Assembly: GCF_004795015.1 (NCBI RefSeq)
Contig: NZ_SSBI01000021.1
Span: 1 to 64,000, forward strand
From: Streptomyces sp. A1277
GTDB taxonomy: Bacteria; Actinomycetota; Actinomycetes; Streptomycetales; Streptomycetaceae
DNA length: 64,000 nucleotides
Direction of reading: 5' to 3'
The notes beneath the pieces are model-generated. The model had not been told where the DNA came from, searched no databases, and worked only from the letters and a program-made list of their open reading frames with translations. This document shows positions 1-8,020 of the stretch, one piece after another (position 1 is the first letter of the stretch; every line of letters begins with the position of its first letter). The position numbers and the translations under genes were made by a program.

Positions 1-75
1 ACCCGGAAGCTAAGCCTTTCAGCGCCGATGGTACTGCAGGGGGGACCCTGTGGGAGAGTAGGACGCCGCCGAACT
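1..75 (+). rRNA. 5S ribosomal RNA, 3' end (partial)
   Basis: The first ~75 bases match the 3' half of an actinobacterial 5S rRNA, including the GGTACTGCAGGGGGGACCC helix and the closing GGGAGAGTAGGACGCCGCCGA segment. The 5' end lies outside the window, so a ribosomal RNA operon sits immediately to the left. The exact 3' terminus is judged from the family and may be off by a few bases. Confidence 0.93.
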
Positions 76-83
76 CCTTTTAG

Positions 84-118
84 GAAGAGCCCCGTGCCCT
101 TGTGGCACGGGGCTCTTC
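84..118 (+). terminator. Terminator of the ribosomal RNA operon
   Basis: A perfect stem pairs GAAGAGCCCCGTGCC (84-98) with GGCACGGGGCTCTTC (104-118) around a five-base loop, directly after the 5S rRNA. This is the usual place and form of an intrinsic terminator for an rrn operon in Streptomyces. Confidence 0.88.
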
Positions 119-222
119 TGCGTTTCCAGACCTCCTCGGCCACCCCTGTGCACCCGCCTGCGGAGGCTGAGGGTAGGGTCAGGGGGCATCATTGGCACGT
201 TCTTGACACAGGAGGCCCCCGG

Positions 223-831
223 GTGGAGGTCCAGGAGACCCGCGTTCAGACGGACCGGGTACTCACCATCCCCAACATCCTCAGCATGGCGCGCCTCGTC
301 GGCGTACCTCTCTTCCTGTGGCTGATTCTCCGCCCCGAGTTCGGCGGACCCAAGAGCGATCGCTGGGCATTGCTGGTCCTGATGTTCAGCGGCGTCAGTG
401 ACTACCTCGACGGCAAGCTCGCGCGTCGATGGAACCAGATCAGCAGCCTCGGCCGACTCCTCGACCCGGCCGCCGACCGCCTCTACATCCTTTCTACTCT
501 CGTCGGGCTGACCTGGCGCGAGATCCTGCCTCTCTGGCTCACCGCGGCTCTGCTCGCCCGCGAGCTGATGCTTCTCGTGATGGTGGGAATCCTGCGCCGG
601 CACGGCTACCCGCCGCCGCAGGTGAACTTTCTGGGCAAGGCGGCCACGTTCAACCTCATGTACGCATTCCCCTTGTTGCTGCTCAGCGACGGAAGTGGTT
701 GGCTGGCAGAGGTGGCCACCGTTTTCGGATGGGCGTTCGCAGGGTGGGGTACAACCCTGTATTGGTGGGCAGGAATCCTTTACGTGGTTCAGGTCCGCCG
801 ACTCGTCAAGGCGGATGCAGTAGCCGATTGA
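223..831 (+). CDS. CDP-alcohol phosphatidyltransferase family protein
   Basis: The 202-residue membrane protein belongs to the enzymes that move a phosphatidyl group from a CDP-activated lipid to an alcohol. The family signature D-G-x2-A-R-x8-G-x3-D-x3-D is complete at residues 63-85, and several hydrophobic segments flank it. The GTG at 223 is chosen because AGGAGG sits seven bases upstream (210-215); the frame stays open further 5' but that part does not look coding. It opens the conserved block that in Mycobacterium begins with pgsA2. The alcohol substrate (glycerol phosphate, inositol phosphate or other) cannot be read from the sequence. Confidence 0.9.
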   Translation: MEVQETRVQTDRVLTIPNILSMARLVGVPLFLWLILRPEFGGPKSDRWALLVLMFSGVSDYLDGKLARRWNQISSLGRLLDPAADRLYILSTLVGLTWREILPLWLTAALLARELMLLVMVGILRRHGYPPPQVNFLGKAATFNLMYAFPLLLLSDGSGWLAEVATVFGWAFAGWGTTLYWWAGILYVVQVRRLVKADAVAD

Positions 832-943
832 GCTCGTTGAAGTGGTGCCGCGCAACGTCGCCGGCCCGCAGCTGATGACACAGATGCTGCCCTGACGGGT
901 GAAGTCGGCTCGACCGTCGTCTCTCAAGGAGGACGTTTCCGAC

Positions 944-3439
944 ATGAAGGCTGTCGTGATGGCTGGCGGCGAAGGCACTCGTCTTCGCCCCATGACCTCG
1001 AGCATGCCCAAGCCGCTCCTGCCCGTAGCCAATCGGCCGATCATGGAGCATGTGCTCCGACTGCTGAAACGGCACGGGCTCAATGAGACGGTCGTGACCG
1101 TCCAGTTCCTCGCCTCTCTGGTGAAGAACTATTTCGGGGACGGCGAAGAGCTCGGAATGGAGCTCAGTTATGCCAACGAGGAGAAGCCGCTCGGCACCGC
1201 GGGCAGCGTGAAGAATGCCGAAGAGGCGTTGAAGGACGACACCTTCCTCGTCATTTCCGGCGACGCGCTCACCGACTTCGACCTCACGGACCTCATCGCC
1301 TTCCACAAGGAAAAGGGCGGACTGGTCACCGTCTGCCTCACGCGTGTCCCCAACCCCCTGGAGTTCGGGATCACGATCGTGGACGAGGAGGGCCAGGTCG
1401 AACGGTTCCTGGAGAAGCCCACCTGGGGCCAGGTCTTCTCCGACACCGTCAACACGGGCATCTACGTCATGGAGCCCGAGGTCTTCAACTACGTCGACGC
1501 CGACGTCTCCGTCGACTGGTCCGGAGACGTCTTCCCGCAGCTGATGAAGGAAGGCAAGCCCATCTACGGCTACGTCGCCGAGGGCTACTGGGAGGACGTC
1601 GGCACGCACGAGAGCTACGTGAAGGCCCAGGCCGACGTGCTCGAGCGCAAGGTCGATGTGGAGATCGACGGCTTCGAGATCTCGCCCGGGGTCTGGGTGG
1701 CGGAGGGTGCGGACGTACACCCCGACGCAGTCCTGCGAGGGCCGCTGTACATCGGCGACTACGCCAAGGTCGAGGCCGGCGTGGAGATCCGCGAGCACAC
1801 GGTCATCGGATCGAACGTCGTCGTGAAGAGCGGTGCCTTCCTGCACAAGGCCGTCGTCCACGACAACGTGTACATCGGCGACCACAGCAACCTGCGCGGC
1901 TGCGTGATCGGGAAGAACACCGACATCATGCGCGCCTCCCGGATCGAGGACGGCGCCGTCATCGGCGACGAGTGCCTCGTCGGTGAGGAATCGATCATCC
2001 AGGGGAACGTGCGCGTCTACCCCTTCAAGACCATCGAGGCCGGTGCCTTCGTCAACACCTCGGTGATCTGGGAGTCCCGTGGGCAGGCGCATCTCTTCGG
2101 GGCGCGCGGGGTCTCCGGAATCCTGAACGTGGAGATCACTCCGGAGCTGGCCGTCAGGCTGGCCGGCGCCTACGCGACGACGCTCAAGAAGGGCTCCACC
2201 GTCACCACCGCCCGGGACCACTCCCGTGGCGCCCGCGCCCTCAAACGGGCCGTGATCTCCGCGCTCCAGGCCAGCGCCATCGACGTACGGGACCTGGAGA
2301 ACGTACCGCTGCCCGTAGCCCGGCAGCAGACCGCGCGGGGAAGTGCCGGCGGGATCATGATCCGGACCTCGCAGGGCGTGCCCGACTCCGTCGACATCAT
2401 GTTCTTCGACGAACGCGGAGCGGACCTCTCCCAGGCGCGGCAGCGCAAGCTGGACCGGGTCTACGCCAGGCAGGAGTACCGGCGTGCCTTCCCGGGCGAG
2501 ATCGGGGACATCTACTTCCCGTCCAGCGTCTTCGACTCGTACACCGGGGCCCTCCTGCGGAACGTCGACACGACGGGGATCGCCGACGCACAGCTCAAGG
2601 TCGTCGTCGACGCCTCCAACGGCAGCGCGGGGCTCGTGCTGCCGAGCCTTCTGGGGCGGCTGGGCGTGGACGCGCTCACCATCAACCCCGGTCTTGACGA
2701 ATCGCGCCCCACCGAGTCGGCCGAGACCCGGCGCAACGGGCTCGTGCGGCTGGGGGAGATCGTCTCCTCGGCGCGGGCAGCCTTCGGCGTCCGGTTCGAC
2801 CCCGTGGGCGAACGGCTCTCGCTCGTCGACGAGCGGGGCCGGATCGTGGAGGACGACCGGGCCCTGCTGGTCATGCTCGACCTCGTCGCCGCCGAGCGGC
2901 GCAGCGGACGCGTCGCGCTGCCGGTGACCACCACCAGGGTCGCCGAGCAGGTCGCCGCGTACCACGGCACCCAGGTCGAGTGGACGACGACGTCGCCCGA
3001 CGACCTGACCCGGGTGGGGCGTGAGGAAGGCACCATCTTCGGTGGAGACGGGCGCGGCGGCTTCATCGTTCCCGAATTCAGCAGCGTCTTCGACGGAACG
3101 GCCGCATTCGTACGGCTCATCGGCCTCGTGGCCCGCACCCAGCTCACGCTCAGCCAGATCGATGCCCGCATCCCGCGCGCCCACGTCCTGCGCCGCGACC
3201 TCGCGACGCCGTGGGCCGTCAAGGGCCTGGTGATGCGCCGGGTCGTGGAGGCCGCCGGAGACCGTGACGTCGACACGACGGACGGCGTACGGGTCGTGGA
3301 GGCGGACGGGCGCTGGGTGATGGTCCTGCCCGACCGGGCGGAAGCGGTCACCCACCTCTGGGCGGAAGGCCCCGACGACGCCTCGGCGCAGGCGCTGCTC
3401 GACGAGTGGGCGGCGGTCGTCGACAGCGCGGGCGACTGA
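944..3439 (+). CDS. ManC-like sugar-1-phosphate nucleotidyltransferase fused to a degenerate phosphomannomutase-like domain
   Basis: An 831-residue protein. The N-terminal ~230 residues are a nucleotidyltransferase with the MAGGEGTRLRPMT signature, expected to make GDP-mannose or a related NDP-sugar for cell-wall glycans. Left-handed beta-helix hexapeptide repeats follow (about 250-370), then a C-terminal domain with the phosphohexomutase fold. In that C-terminal part the family's catalytic motifs are altered: the metal loop DGDGDR reads DPVGER (619-624), and the phosphoserine loop, normally ASHNP, reads RTSQGVP around 474-480. The domain is probably not an active mutase. ATG 944 follows AAGGAGG at 926-932. 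A strong terminator follows the gene, so it is transcriptionally separate from the DUF881 genes. Confidence 0.88.
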   Translation: MKAVVMAGGEGTRLRPMTSSMPKPLLPVANRPIMEHVLRLLKRHGLNETVVTVQFLASLVKNYFGDGEELGMELSYANEEKPLGTAGSVKNAEEALKDDTFLVISGDALTDFDLTDLIAFHKEKGGLVTVCLTRVPNPLEFGITIVDEEGQVERFLEKPTWGQVFSDTVNTGIYVMEPEVFNYVDADVSVDWSGDVFPQLMKEGKPIYGYVAEGYWEDVGTHESYVKAQADVLERKVDVEIDGFEISPGVWVAEGADVHPDAVLRGPLYIGDYAKVEAGVEIREHTVIGSNVVVKSGAFLHKAVVHDNVYIGDHSNLRGCVIGKNTDIMRASRIEDGAVIGDECLVGEESIIQGNVRVYPFKTIEAGAFVNTSVIWESRGQAHLFGARGVSGILNVEITPELAVRLAGAYATTLKKGSTVTTARDHSRGARALKRAVISALQASAIDVRDLENVPLPVARQQTARGSAGGIMIRTSQGVPDSVDIMFFDERGADLSQARQRKLDRVYARQEYRRAFPGEIGDIYFPSSVFDSYTGALLRNVDTTGIADAQLKVVVDASNGSAGLVLPSLLGRLGVDALTINPGLDESRPTESAETRRNGLVRLGEIVSSARAAFGVRFDPVGERLSLVDERGRIVEDDRALLVMLDLVAAERRSGRVALPVTTTRVAEQVAAYHGTQVEWTTTSPDDLTRVGREEGTIFGGDGRGGFIVPEFSSVFDGTAAFVRLIGLVARTQLTLSQIDARIPRAHVLRRDLATPWAVKGLVMRRVVEAAGDRDVDTTDGVRVVEADGRWVMVLPDRAEAVTHLWAEGPDDASAQALLDEWAAVVDSAGD

Positions 3440-3460
3440 GTCCGGCCGCCGGAAGGGTGA

Positions 3461-3496
3461 ACGGGCAGCCGGCCCGGGGACGGGCCGGCTGCCCGT
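3461..3496 (+). terminator. Intrinsic terminator after the ManC-like gene
   Basis: ACGGGCAGCCGGCCC (3461-3475) pairs perfectly with GGGCCGGCTGCCCGT (3482-3496) over a six-base loop, and the stem is followed by TTTCC. It lies 21 bases after the stop codon. Confidence 0.85.
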
Positions 3497-3565
3497 TTCC
3501 GCGCCCGGCGGGCCAATGGTGGGGCCATTCGGCGGATGCCGCCGCGACATGCGACGATGTGCGGC

Positions 3566-4468
3566 ATGTCGCAGCAGCCCCCAGGTCGGAGCACGGCCCC
3601 GCCGCCCAAACGCCCCGACGCGTCCATGCTGCTGCTGACCAACGTGATGGAGCACAGCCTCGACGACGGCTACGCCGAAGCGGCGGCGCGGCGCGCGGCC
3701 GAGGGGCAGGCGGGCATGCCCCGTACGCTCAAGGCGAAGCTCGGGTTCGCCGCGTGCCTGGTCCTGGCCGCACTCGTCGTCACACTCGGCGCCGCCCAGG
3801 CGCGGGTGACGGCCCCGGTGCTGGCCAAGGAGCGCCAGGAGCTCATCGACCGGATCGACGCGGAGACGACGGCGGCCGACACCCTTGAGGCGCAGGTGGA
3901 GGACGTCCGCGACGACGTGAGCAAGCGCCAGCGCAAAGCCCTGCAGGAGCACGGGGGCGACCAGGCCGAGCTGGTGGCGCTGCTCTCCGGGGCGACGCCC
4001 GTGCGGGGTCCGGGGGTCAAGGTCGTCGTCGACGACGCCGAGGACACCGACCAGGGCGGTGGCGGACCGCGGGAGACCAGCGGCTTCTCCGACACCGGGC
4101 GGGTCAGGGACCGGGACATGCAGCGGGTCGTCAACGGCCTGTGGCAGTCCGGCGCCGAGGCCATCGCCATCAACGGGCAGCGTCTGACGGCCCTGTCGGC
4201 GATCCGGGCCGCGGGCGACGCCATACTGGTCGACAACAAGCCGCTCGCGCCCCCGTACTCGGTGCTCGCGGTGGGGGACGGCAAGAAGCTCGGCGCGGCC
4301 TTCCGGGACAGCGCCGACGGCCAGTACCTGCAGGCGCTGAAGGACACCTTCGACATCAGGACCAGCATCTCCGTCCAGGAGAAGGTGGATCTCCCGGCCG
4401 CCCCCAGCCTGATCGTACGGACCGCAGAGCCATACAAGGCTGCAGACACAGGGAAGGGCACATCGTGA
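3566..4468 (+). CDS. DUF881 family membrane-anchored protein (first copy)
   Basis: A 300-residue protein with a cytoplasmic N-terminus, one membrane segment near residues 55-75 (FAACLVLAALVVTLGAA), a coiled-coil-like stretch, and an extracytoplasmic DUF881 domain. The function is unknown; the family occurs in Gram-positive bacteria, in actinobacteria as a pair flanking the small basic protein. The gene overlaps the next one by four bases (GTGA), so the three genes are translationally coupled. The start is uncertain: ATG 3536, 3557 and 3566 are all in frame and none has a good ribosome-binding site; 3566 gives the MSQQPPGR N-terminus. Confidence 0.85.
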   Translation: MSQQPPGRSTAPPPKRPDASMLLLTNVMEHSLDDGYAEAAARRAAEGQAGMPRTLKAKLGFAACLVLAALVVTLGAAQARVTAPVLAKERQELIDRIDAETTAADTLEAQVEDVRDDVSKRQRKALQEHGGDQAELVALLSGATPVRGPGVKVVVDDAEDTDQGGGGPRETSGFSDTGRVRDRDMQRVVNGLWQSGAEAIAINGQRLTALSAIRAAGDAILVDNKPLAPPYSVLAVGDGKKLGAAFRDSADGQYLQALKDTFDIRTSISVQEKVDLPAAPSLIVRTAEPYKAADTGKGTS

Positions 4469-4797
4469 TCGCCGTACTGGGCCTCGTCGTGGGAGTCGTG
4501 GTCGGACTGTTGGTCCGGCCCGAAGTGCCGGCGGTGGTCGAGCCCTATCTCCCGATCGCCGTCGTGGCCGCCCTCGACGCGGTCTTCGGCGGGCTGCGGG
4601 CCATGCTCGACGGCATCTTCGTCGACAAGGTCTTCGTGGTCTCGTTCCTCTCGAACGTCGTCGTGGCGGCCCTCATCGTCTTCCTGGGCGACAAGCTGGG
4701 CGTCGGCGCCCAGCTCTCCACGGGTGTGGTGGTCGTGCTGGGCATCCGGATCTTCTCCAACGCCGCGGCGATCCGCCGGCACGTCTTCCGGGCCTGA
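4465..4797 (+). CDS. sbp: Small basic family protein (DUF1290)
   Basis: A 110-residue protein made mostly of three or four membrane segments and ending in the basic tail AAIRRHVFRA. It matches the small basic protein (Sbp) found between two DUF881 genes in Streptomyces and Mycobacterium. The GTG start at 4465 overlaps the stop of the preceding gene by four bases, and the stop overlaps the start of the following gene by one base. Its molecular role is unknown; position and conservation suggest one membrane complex with the two DUF881 proteins. Confidence 0.88.
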   Translation: MIAVLGLVVGVVVGLLVRPEVPAVVEPYLPIAVVAALDAVFGGLRAMLDGIFVDKVFVVSFLSNVVVAALIVFLGDKLGVGAQLSTGVVVVLGIRIFSNAAAIRRHVFRA

Positions 4798-5591
4798 TGC
4801 CGATGAGCAACGACGCCTTCGACGACGGCGGGGAGCGGCCCGGCGACCAGCCGGCGGACGCCCCCCAGGAGCTCACCGGGCGCCAGCGGCTGGTCGCCGG
4901 CATCTGGCCGCCCCGGGTCACCCGCGCCCAACTCATCGTCGCCCTGCTGCTGTTCGTCCTCGGCCTGGGACTGGCCATCCAGGTGCGGTCCAACAGCGAC
5001 AACAGCGCTCTGCGTGGTGCCCGCCAGGAGGACCTGGTGCGCATCCTGGACGAGGTGGACGACCGTACACAGCGGCTGGAGGACGAGAAGCAGCGCCTGG
5101 ACGACCAGCGCACGGAGCTGGAGAACAGCTCCGACCAGGCCGAGGAGGCCCGGAAGCAGACGGTCGAGAAGGAGCGGCAACTAGGTGTGCTCGCGGGCAC
5201 CGTGGCGGCGCACGGCCCGGGGATCACGCTGACGGTGAACGACCCCGGTGGAGCCGTGCGGCCCGACATGCTGCTCGACGCCCTGCAGGAGCTGAGGGCG
5301 GCCGGCGCCGAGGCGGTCGAGGTCAACGGCGTACGCGTGGTGGCCAATACGTACTTCTCCGGCGAAGGCGGTGCCGTCAAGGTCGACGGCCGCAAGATCA
5401 CCGCCCCGTACGTCTTCAAGGTCATCGGCAAGCCGCAGGATCTGGAACCGGCGCTCAACATCCCCGGGGGTGTGGTGCAGACGCTGGAGAAGGAGCAGGC
5501 CACGGTGCATGTGGCGCGGGCCGACGACATTGTCGTGGACGCCTTGCGACCGGCAAAGCGGCCTGACTACGCTCGGTCGTCGGGCCAGTGA
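4797..5591 (+). CDS. DUF881 family membrane-anchored protein (second copy)
   Basis: A 264-residue protein with one membrane segment near residues 40-60 (LIVALLLFVLGLGLAI), a charged coiled coil around 75-125 (DEVDDRTQRLEDEKQRLDD), then the DUF881 domain. It is the second of the paired DUF881 proteins around the small basic protein. The ATG at 4797 overlaps the upstream stop; a second ATG two codons later (4803) is equally possible. Nothing suggests enzymatic activity; it is more likely structural or regulatory at the cell envelope. Confidence 0.86.
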   Translation: MPMSNDAFDDGGERPGDQPADAPQELTGRQRLVAGIWPPRVTRAQLIVALLLFVLGLGLAIQVRSNSDNSALRGARQEDLVRILDEVDDRTQRLEDEKQRLDDQRTELENSSDQAEEARKQTVEKERQLGVLAGTVAAHGPGITLTVNDPGGAVRPDMLLDALQELRAAGAEAVEVNGVRVVANTYFSGEGGAVKVDGRKITAPYVFKVIGKPQDLEPALNIPGGVVQTLEKEQATVHVARADDIVVDALRPAKRPDYARSSGQ

Positions 5592-5781
5592 GCCCCGGGC
5601 GCCCGGGCGTCGGGGGACACGAGCGGAAGGTTGCGGGGGGTCGCCGCATCGTAATCGCGGCGCGTGGTGGAAACTGTCGAGTGGATACGGACGTTGTGCA
5701 GATGTCCGGGTCGGCAGGTGTGTTCATTCAGGGTTCGTCCTGCCCCACGGGCGGGTCTGTTTCGGTCAAGGGGAATCGCCC

Positions 5782-6537
5782 GTGAAGTTGTTTGGGAAGT
5801 TGTTCGGCAAGAGCGCACGCGACGAGGCCGCACGGCATCGCGCGCCGCGCCATGGTCAGCCCGACGAGCAGGGCTCGGAGCGCCCGCTCTTCCGCGACCA
5901 GGTGGCGGGCCAGGGGGGTGACCACCCGGGCGGTCCCGGCGCGTCGTCCGTTGACCCTGCCGGTCCCGGCCGCATAGGTTTCGGAGCCCCGAGCCAGGAG
6001 GCTTCGTCCATGCCGGTCTGTACGAGGTGCGGCCACCGCAATGCCGAGGCCAGCCGTTTCTGCTCCAACTGCGGTGCGCCGCTGCGGGGCGGGGTCCCCG
6101 AGCGTGCCTCGGAGACGACGTCGACCATCTCCATCTCGGGCCTGGAGGCATACGAGGCGGAGGCGACCGGCCAGACCGCCGTGCCGTCGCTGTCTCCCGA
6201 GGCGCAGGCCGCCGTCGACGCCCTGCCGCTCGGCTCGGCGCTCCTGGTGGTGCGACGCGGCCCGAACTCCGGCAGCCGCTTCCTGCTGGACGGCGAGCTG
6301 ACCACGGCCGGCCGCCACCCGCAGAGCGACATCTTCCTCGACGACGTGACGGTGTCGCGCCGTCACGTGGAGTTCCGCCGCAACGCCGACGGCAGCTTCA
6401 CGGTCGGGGACGTCGGCAGCCTCAACGGCACCTACGTCAACCGTGAGCGGATCGACTCCGTCGCCCTGTCCAACGGCGACGAAGTGCAGATCGGCAAGTA
6501 CCGGCTGGTCTTCTACGCGAGCCAGCGCGGCATCTGA
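5782..6537 (+). CDS. Zinc-ribbon and FHA domain protein, GarA/OdhI-like
   Basis: A 251-residue protein with a flexible basic N-terminus, a four-cysteine zinc ribbon (C80, C83, C94, C97), an ETTS motif at residues 111-114 and a C-terminal FHA domain. GarA of Mycobacterium and OdhI of Corynebacterium are FHA proteins phosphorylated on the threonines of a conserved ETTS motif by Ser/Thr kinases such as PknB and PknG; they then switch 2-oxoglutarate and glutamate metabolism. The motif, the FHA domain and the position before ftsR all match. The GTG at 5782 has AAGGGG eight bases upstream. An in-frame ATG at 6010 has a stronger AGGAGG (5996-6001), so a shorter form beginning at the zinc ribbon may also be made. 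The GarA-type role is inferred. Confidence 0.86.
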   Translation: MKLFGKLFGKSARDEAARHRAPRHGQPDEQGSERPLFRDQVAGQGGDHPGGPGASSVDPAGPGRIGFGAPSQEASSMPVCTRCGHRNAEASRFCSNCGAPLRGGVPERASETTSTISISGLEAYEAEATGQTAVPSLSPEAQAAVDALPLGSALLVVRRGPNSGSRFLLDGELTTAGRHPQSDIFLDDVTVSRRHVEFRRNADGSFTVGDVGSLNGTYVNRERIDSVALSNGDEVQIGKYRLVFYASQRGI

Positions 6538-6541
6538 CCCG

Positions 6542-6562
6542 CCCCCGGACGCCGTCCGGGGG
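6542..6562 (+). terminator. Short GC-rich hairpin between the FHA gene and ftsR
   Basis: CCCCCGGAC (6542-6550) pairs with GTCCGGGGG (6554-6562) in the 42-bp gap before ftsR, with a three-base loop and no T-tract. It may be a terminator, attenuator or mRNA-stability element. Confidence 0.4.
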
Positions 6563-6579
6563 GACCCTCAGGAAGGCCC

Positions 6580-7323
6580 ATGCTGAGAACACCGAGCGGC
6601 GGTGCCGGGAACGGCACCGCCGCCGACGACCGGCCGATGAGCATCGGCACGGTGCTCCTGCACCTGCGGGAGGAGTTCCCCGAGGTCACCATCTCCAAGA
6701 TCCGGTTCCTGGAGGCCGAAGGGCTCGTCGAACCGCAGCGGACGCCTTCCGGCTATCGCAAGTTCACCCCGGCCGACGTCGAGCGGCTCGCCCAGGTGCT
6801 GCGGATGCAGCGGGACCACTACCTCCCGCTCAAGGTCATCCGTGAGCATCTGGACGCCCTCGCCCGGGGCGAGCAGGTGGCCCTGCCCTCCCCGGACGGG
6901 GAGCGGCGGGAGGCGGCGGACGGCGGCTGGACGGGCGGGCCCGGGCGGGCCACGGCGGCCCGGATCGGCCGCGCCGAGCTGCTGGTCGCCGCCGAGGTCA
7001 CCGAGAGCGACCTCGATGCCTGGGAGTCCTACGGCCTCGTCGCACCGACGCCGGACGGCGGCTACGACGCCGAGATGGTGACCGTCGCCAGGCTTGTGGC
7101 GGATCTGGGGCGATTCGGTCTGGAACCCCGTCATCTGAGGGCCATGCGGGCGGCCGCCGACCGGGAGGCGGGACTCATCGAGCAGGTGGTCGCGCCGCTG
7201 CGCCGGCACCGGAATCCGCAGACCAGAGCGCATGCCGAGGCCACCGCCAAGGAGCTGGCAGAGCTGTCCGTACGGCTGCATTCCGCCCTCGTGCAGACCG
7301 CCCTGCAGGTGCGGCTCCACTGA
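6580..7323 (+). CDS. ftsR: MerR-family transcriptional regulator FtsR
   Basis: A 247-residue regulator with an N-terminal MerR winged helix (SIGTVLLHLREEFPEVTISKIRFLEAEGLVEP onward, residues ~20-90). A second MerR-like helical segment near 130-170 is followed by a helical C-terminus. It matches the FtsR/Rv1828 family, which in Corynebacterium controls ftsZ. The order FHA - MerR - bifunctional nuclease - MerR is the same as Rv1827-Rv1830. ATG 6580 follows AGGAAGG. The target genes here are not shown by the sequence. Confidence 0.88.
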   Translation: MLRTPSGGAGNGTAADDRPMSIGTVLLHLREEFPEVTISKIRFLEAEGLVEPQRTPSGYRKFTPADVERLAQVLRMQRDHYLPLKVIREHLDALARGEQVALPSPDGERREAADGGWTGGPGRATAARIGRAELLVAAEVTESDLDAWESYGLVAPTPDGGYDAEMVTVARLVADLGRFGLEPRHLRAMRAAADREAGLIEQVVAPLRRHRNPQTRAHAEATAKELAELSVRLHSALVQTALQVRLH

Positions 7324-7376
7324 TGTCGGCCGAGCCCGACTACCCAAACCTGCCGAGCACGTCCTAGGGTTGCTGT

Positions 7377-7853
7377 GTGAACGAGCTCGACGTTGTGGGT
7401 GTCCGGGTGGAAATGCCCTCCAACCAACCGATCGTGCTCCTGCGTGAAGTGGGAGGCGACCGGTACCTCCCCATTTGGATCGGTCCTGGTGAGGCGACCG
7501 CGATCGCCTTCGCCCAGCAGGGCATGGCTCCGGCCAGGCCGCTGACCCATGATCTCTTCAAGGATGTGCTCGAGGCCGTCGGTCAGGAGCTCACCGAGGT
7601 CCGCATCACGGACCTGCGCGAAGGGGTTTTCTACGCGGAGCTGGTCTTCGCCAGCGGTGTCGAGGTGAGCGCGCGTCCTTCGGACGCCATAGCGCTCGCC
7701 CTGCGCACCGGCACGCCGATCTACGGCAGTGACGGGGTGCTCGACGACGCGGGGATCGCGATCCCCGACGAGCAGGAGGACGAGGTGGAGAAGTTCCGCG
7801 AGTTCCTCGACCAGATCTCGCCGGAGGACTTCGGTACGAACAACAGCCAGTGA
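7377..7853 (+). CDS. Bifunctional nuclease (BFN/DUF151) family protein
   Basis: A 158-residue protein with the BFN domain over most of its length (LREVGGDRYLPIWIGPGEATAIA, then SARPSDAIALALRTGTPIY) and an acidic C-terminus. The family was named from plant proteins with RNase and DNase activity; the bacterial role is not settled. It starts with GTG at 7377, 53 bases after ftsR, with only a weak AGGG upstream. It is conserved at this position in actinobacteria (Rv1829). Confidence 0.88.
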   Translation: MNELDVVGVRVEMPSNQPIVLLREVGGDRYLPIWIGPGEATAIAFAQQGMAPARPLTHDLFKDVLEAVGQELTEVRITDLREGVFYAELVFASGVEVSARPSDAIALALRTGTPIYGSDGVLDDAGIAIPDEQEDEVEKFREFLDQISPEDFGTNNSQ

Positions 7854-7934
7854 CGTCCCCGAGGGCCGCCGTCGGCATATCCGGTGAGCCTTTCCCCGCC
7901 GAGGGTCACGCGAAACCACCCTCAGGGTGATTAT

Positions 7935-7952
7935 CACTCGGCGTGCCGAGTG
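7935..7952. promoter_or_regulatory. Perfect 18-bp inverted repeat upstream of the second merR
   Basis: CACTCGGCGTGCCGAGTG is a perfect palindrome with 8-bp arms and a two-base centre. It lies in the 167-bp gap between the nuclease gene and the next merR, nine bases upstream of that gene's -35 hexamer. It may be an operator for a dimeric regulator. The two-base loop argues against a good terminator. Confidence 0.5.
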
Positions 7953-7961
7953 TGGCGATCG

Positions 7962-7990
7962 TTGACGCACCCCGGGTGACTGCCTACCTT
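7962..7990 (+). promoter_or_regulatory. Consensus-like vegetative promoter for the second merR gene
   Basis: TTGACG (7962-7967) and TACCTT (7985-7990) are separated by 17 bases, the optimal spacing for the principal sigma factor HrdB. Transcription would start near 7997, about 25 bases before the GTG start codon at 8021. Confidence 0.65.
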
Positions 7991-8020
7991 CGAGTGGGCA
8001 GGTCAAGGACGGAGGTCGGC

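Noticed and set aside
806..3952. 1048-codon open frame on the minus strand across the ManC-like gene
   Set aside because: It is antisense to a well-supported enzyme and arises from the high third-position GC; its translation has no recognisable domain.
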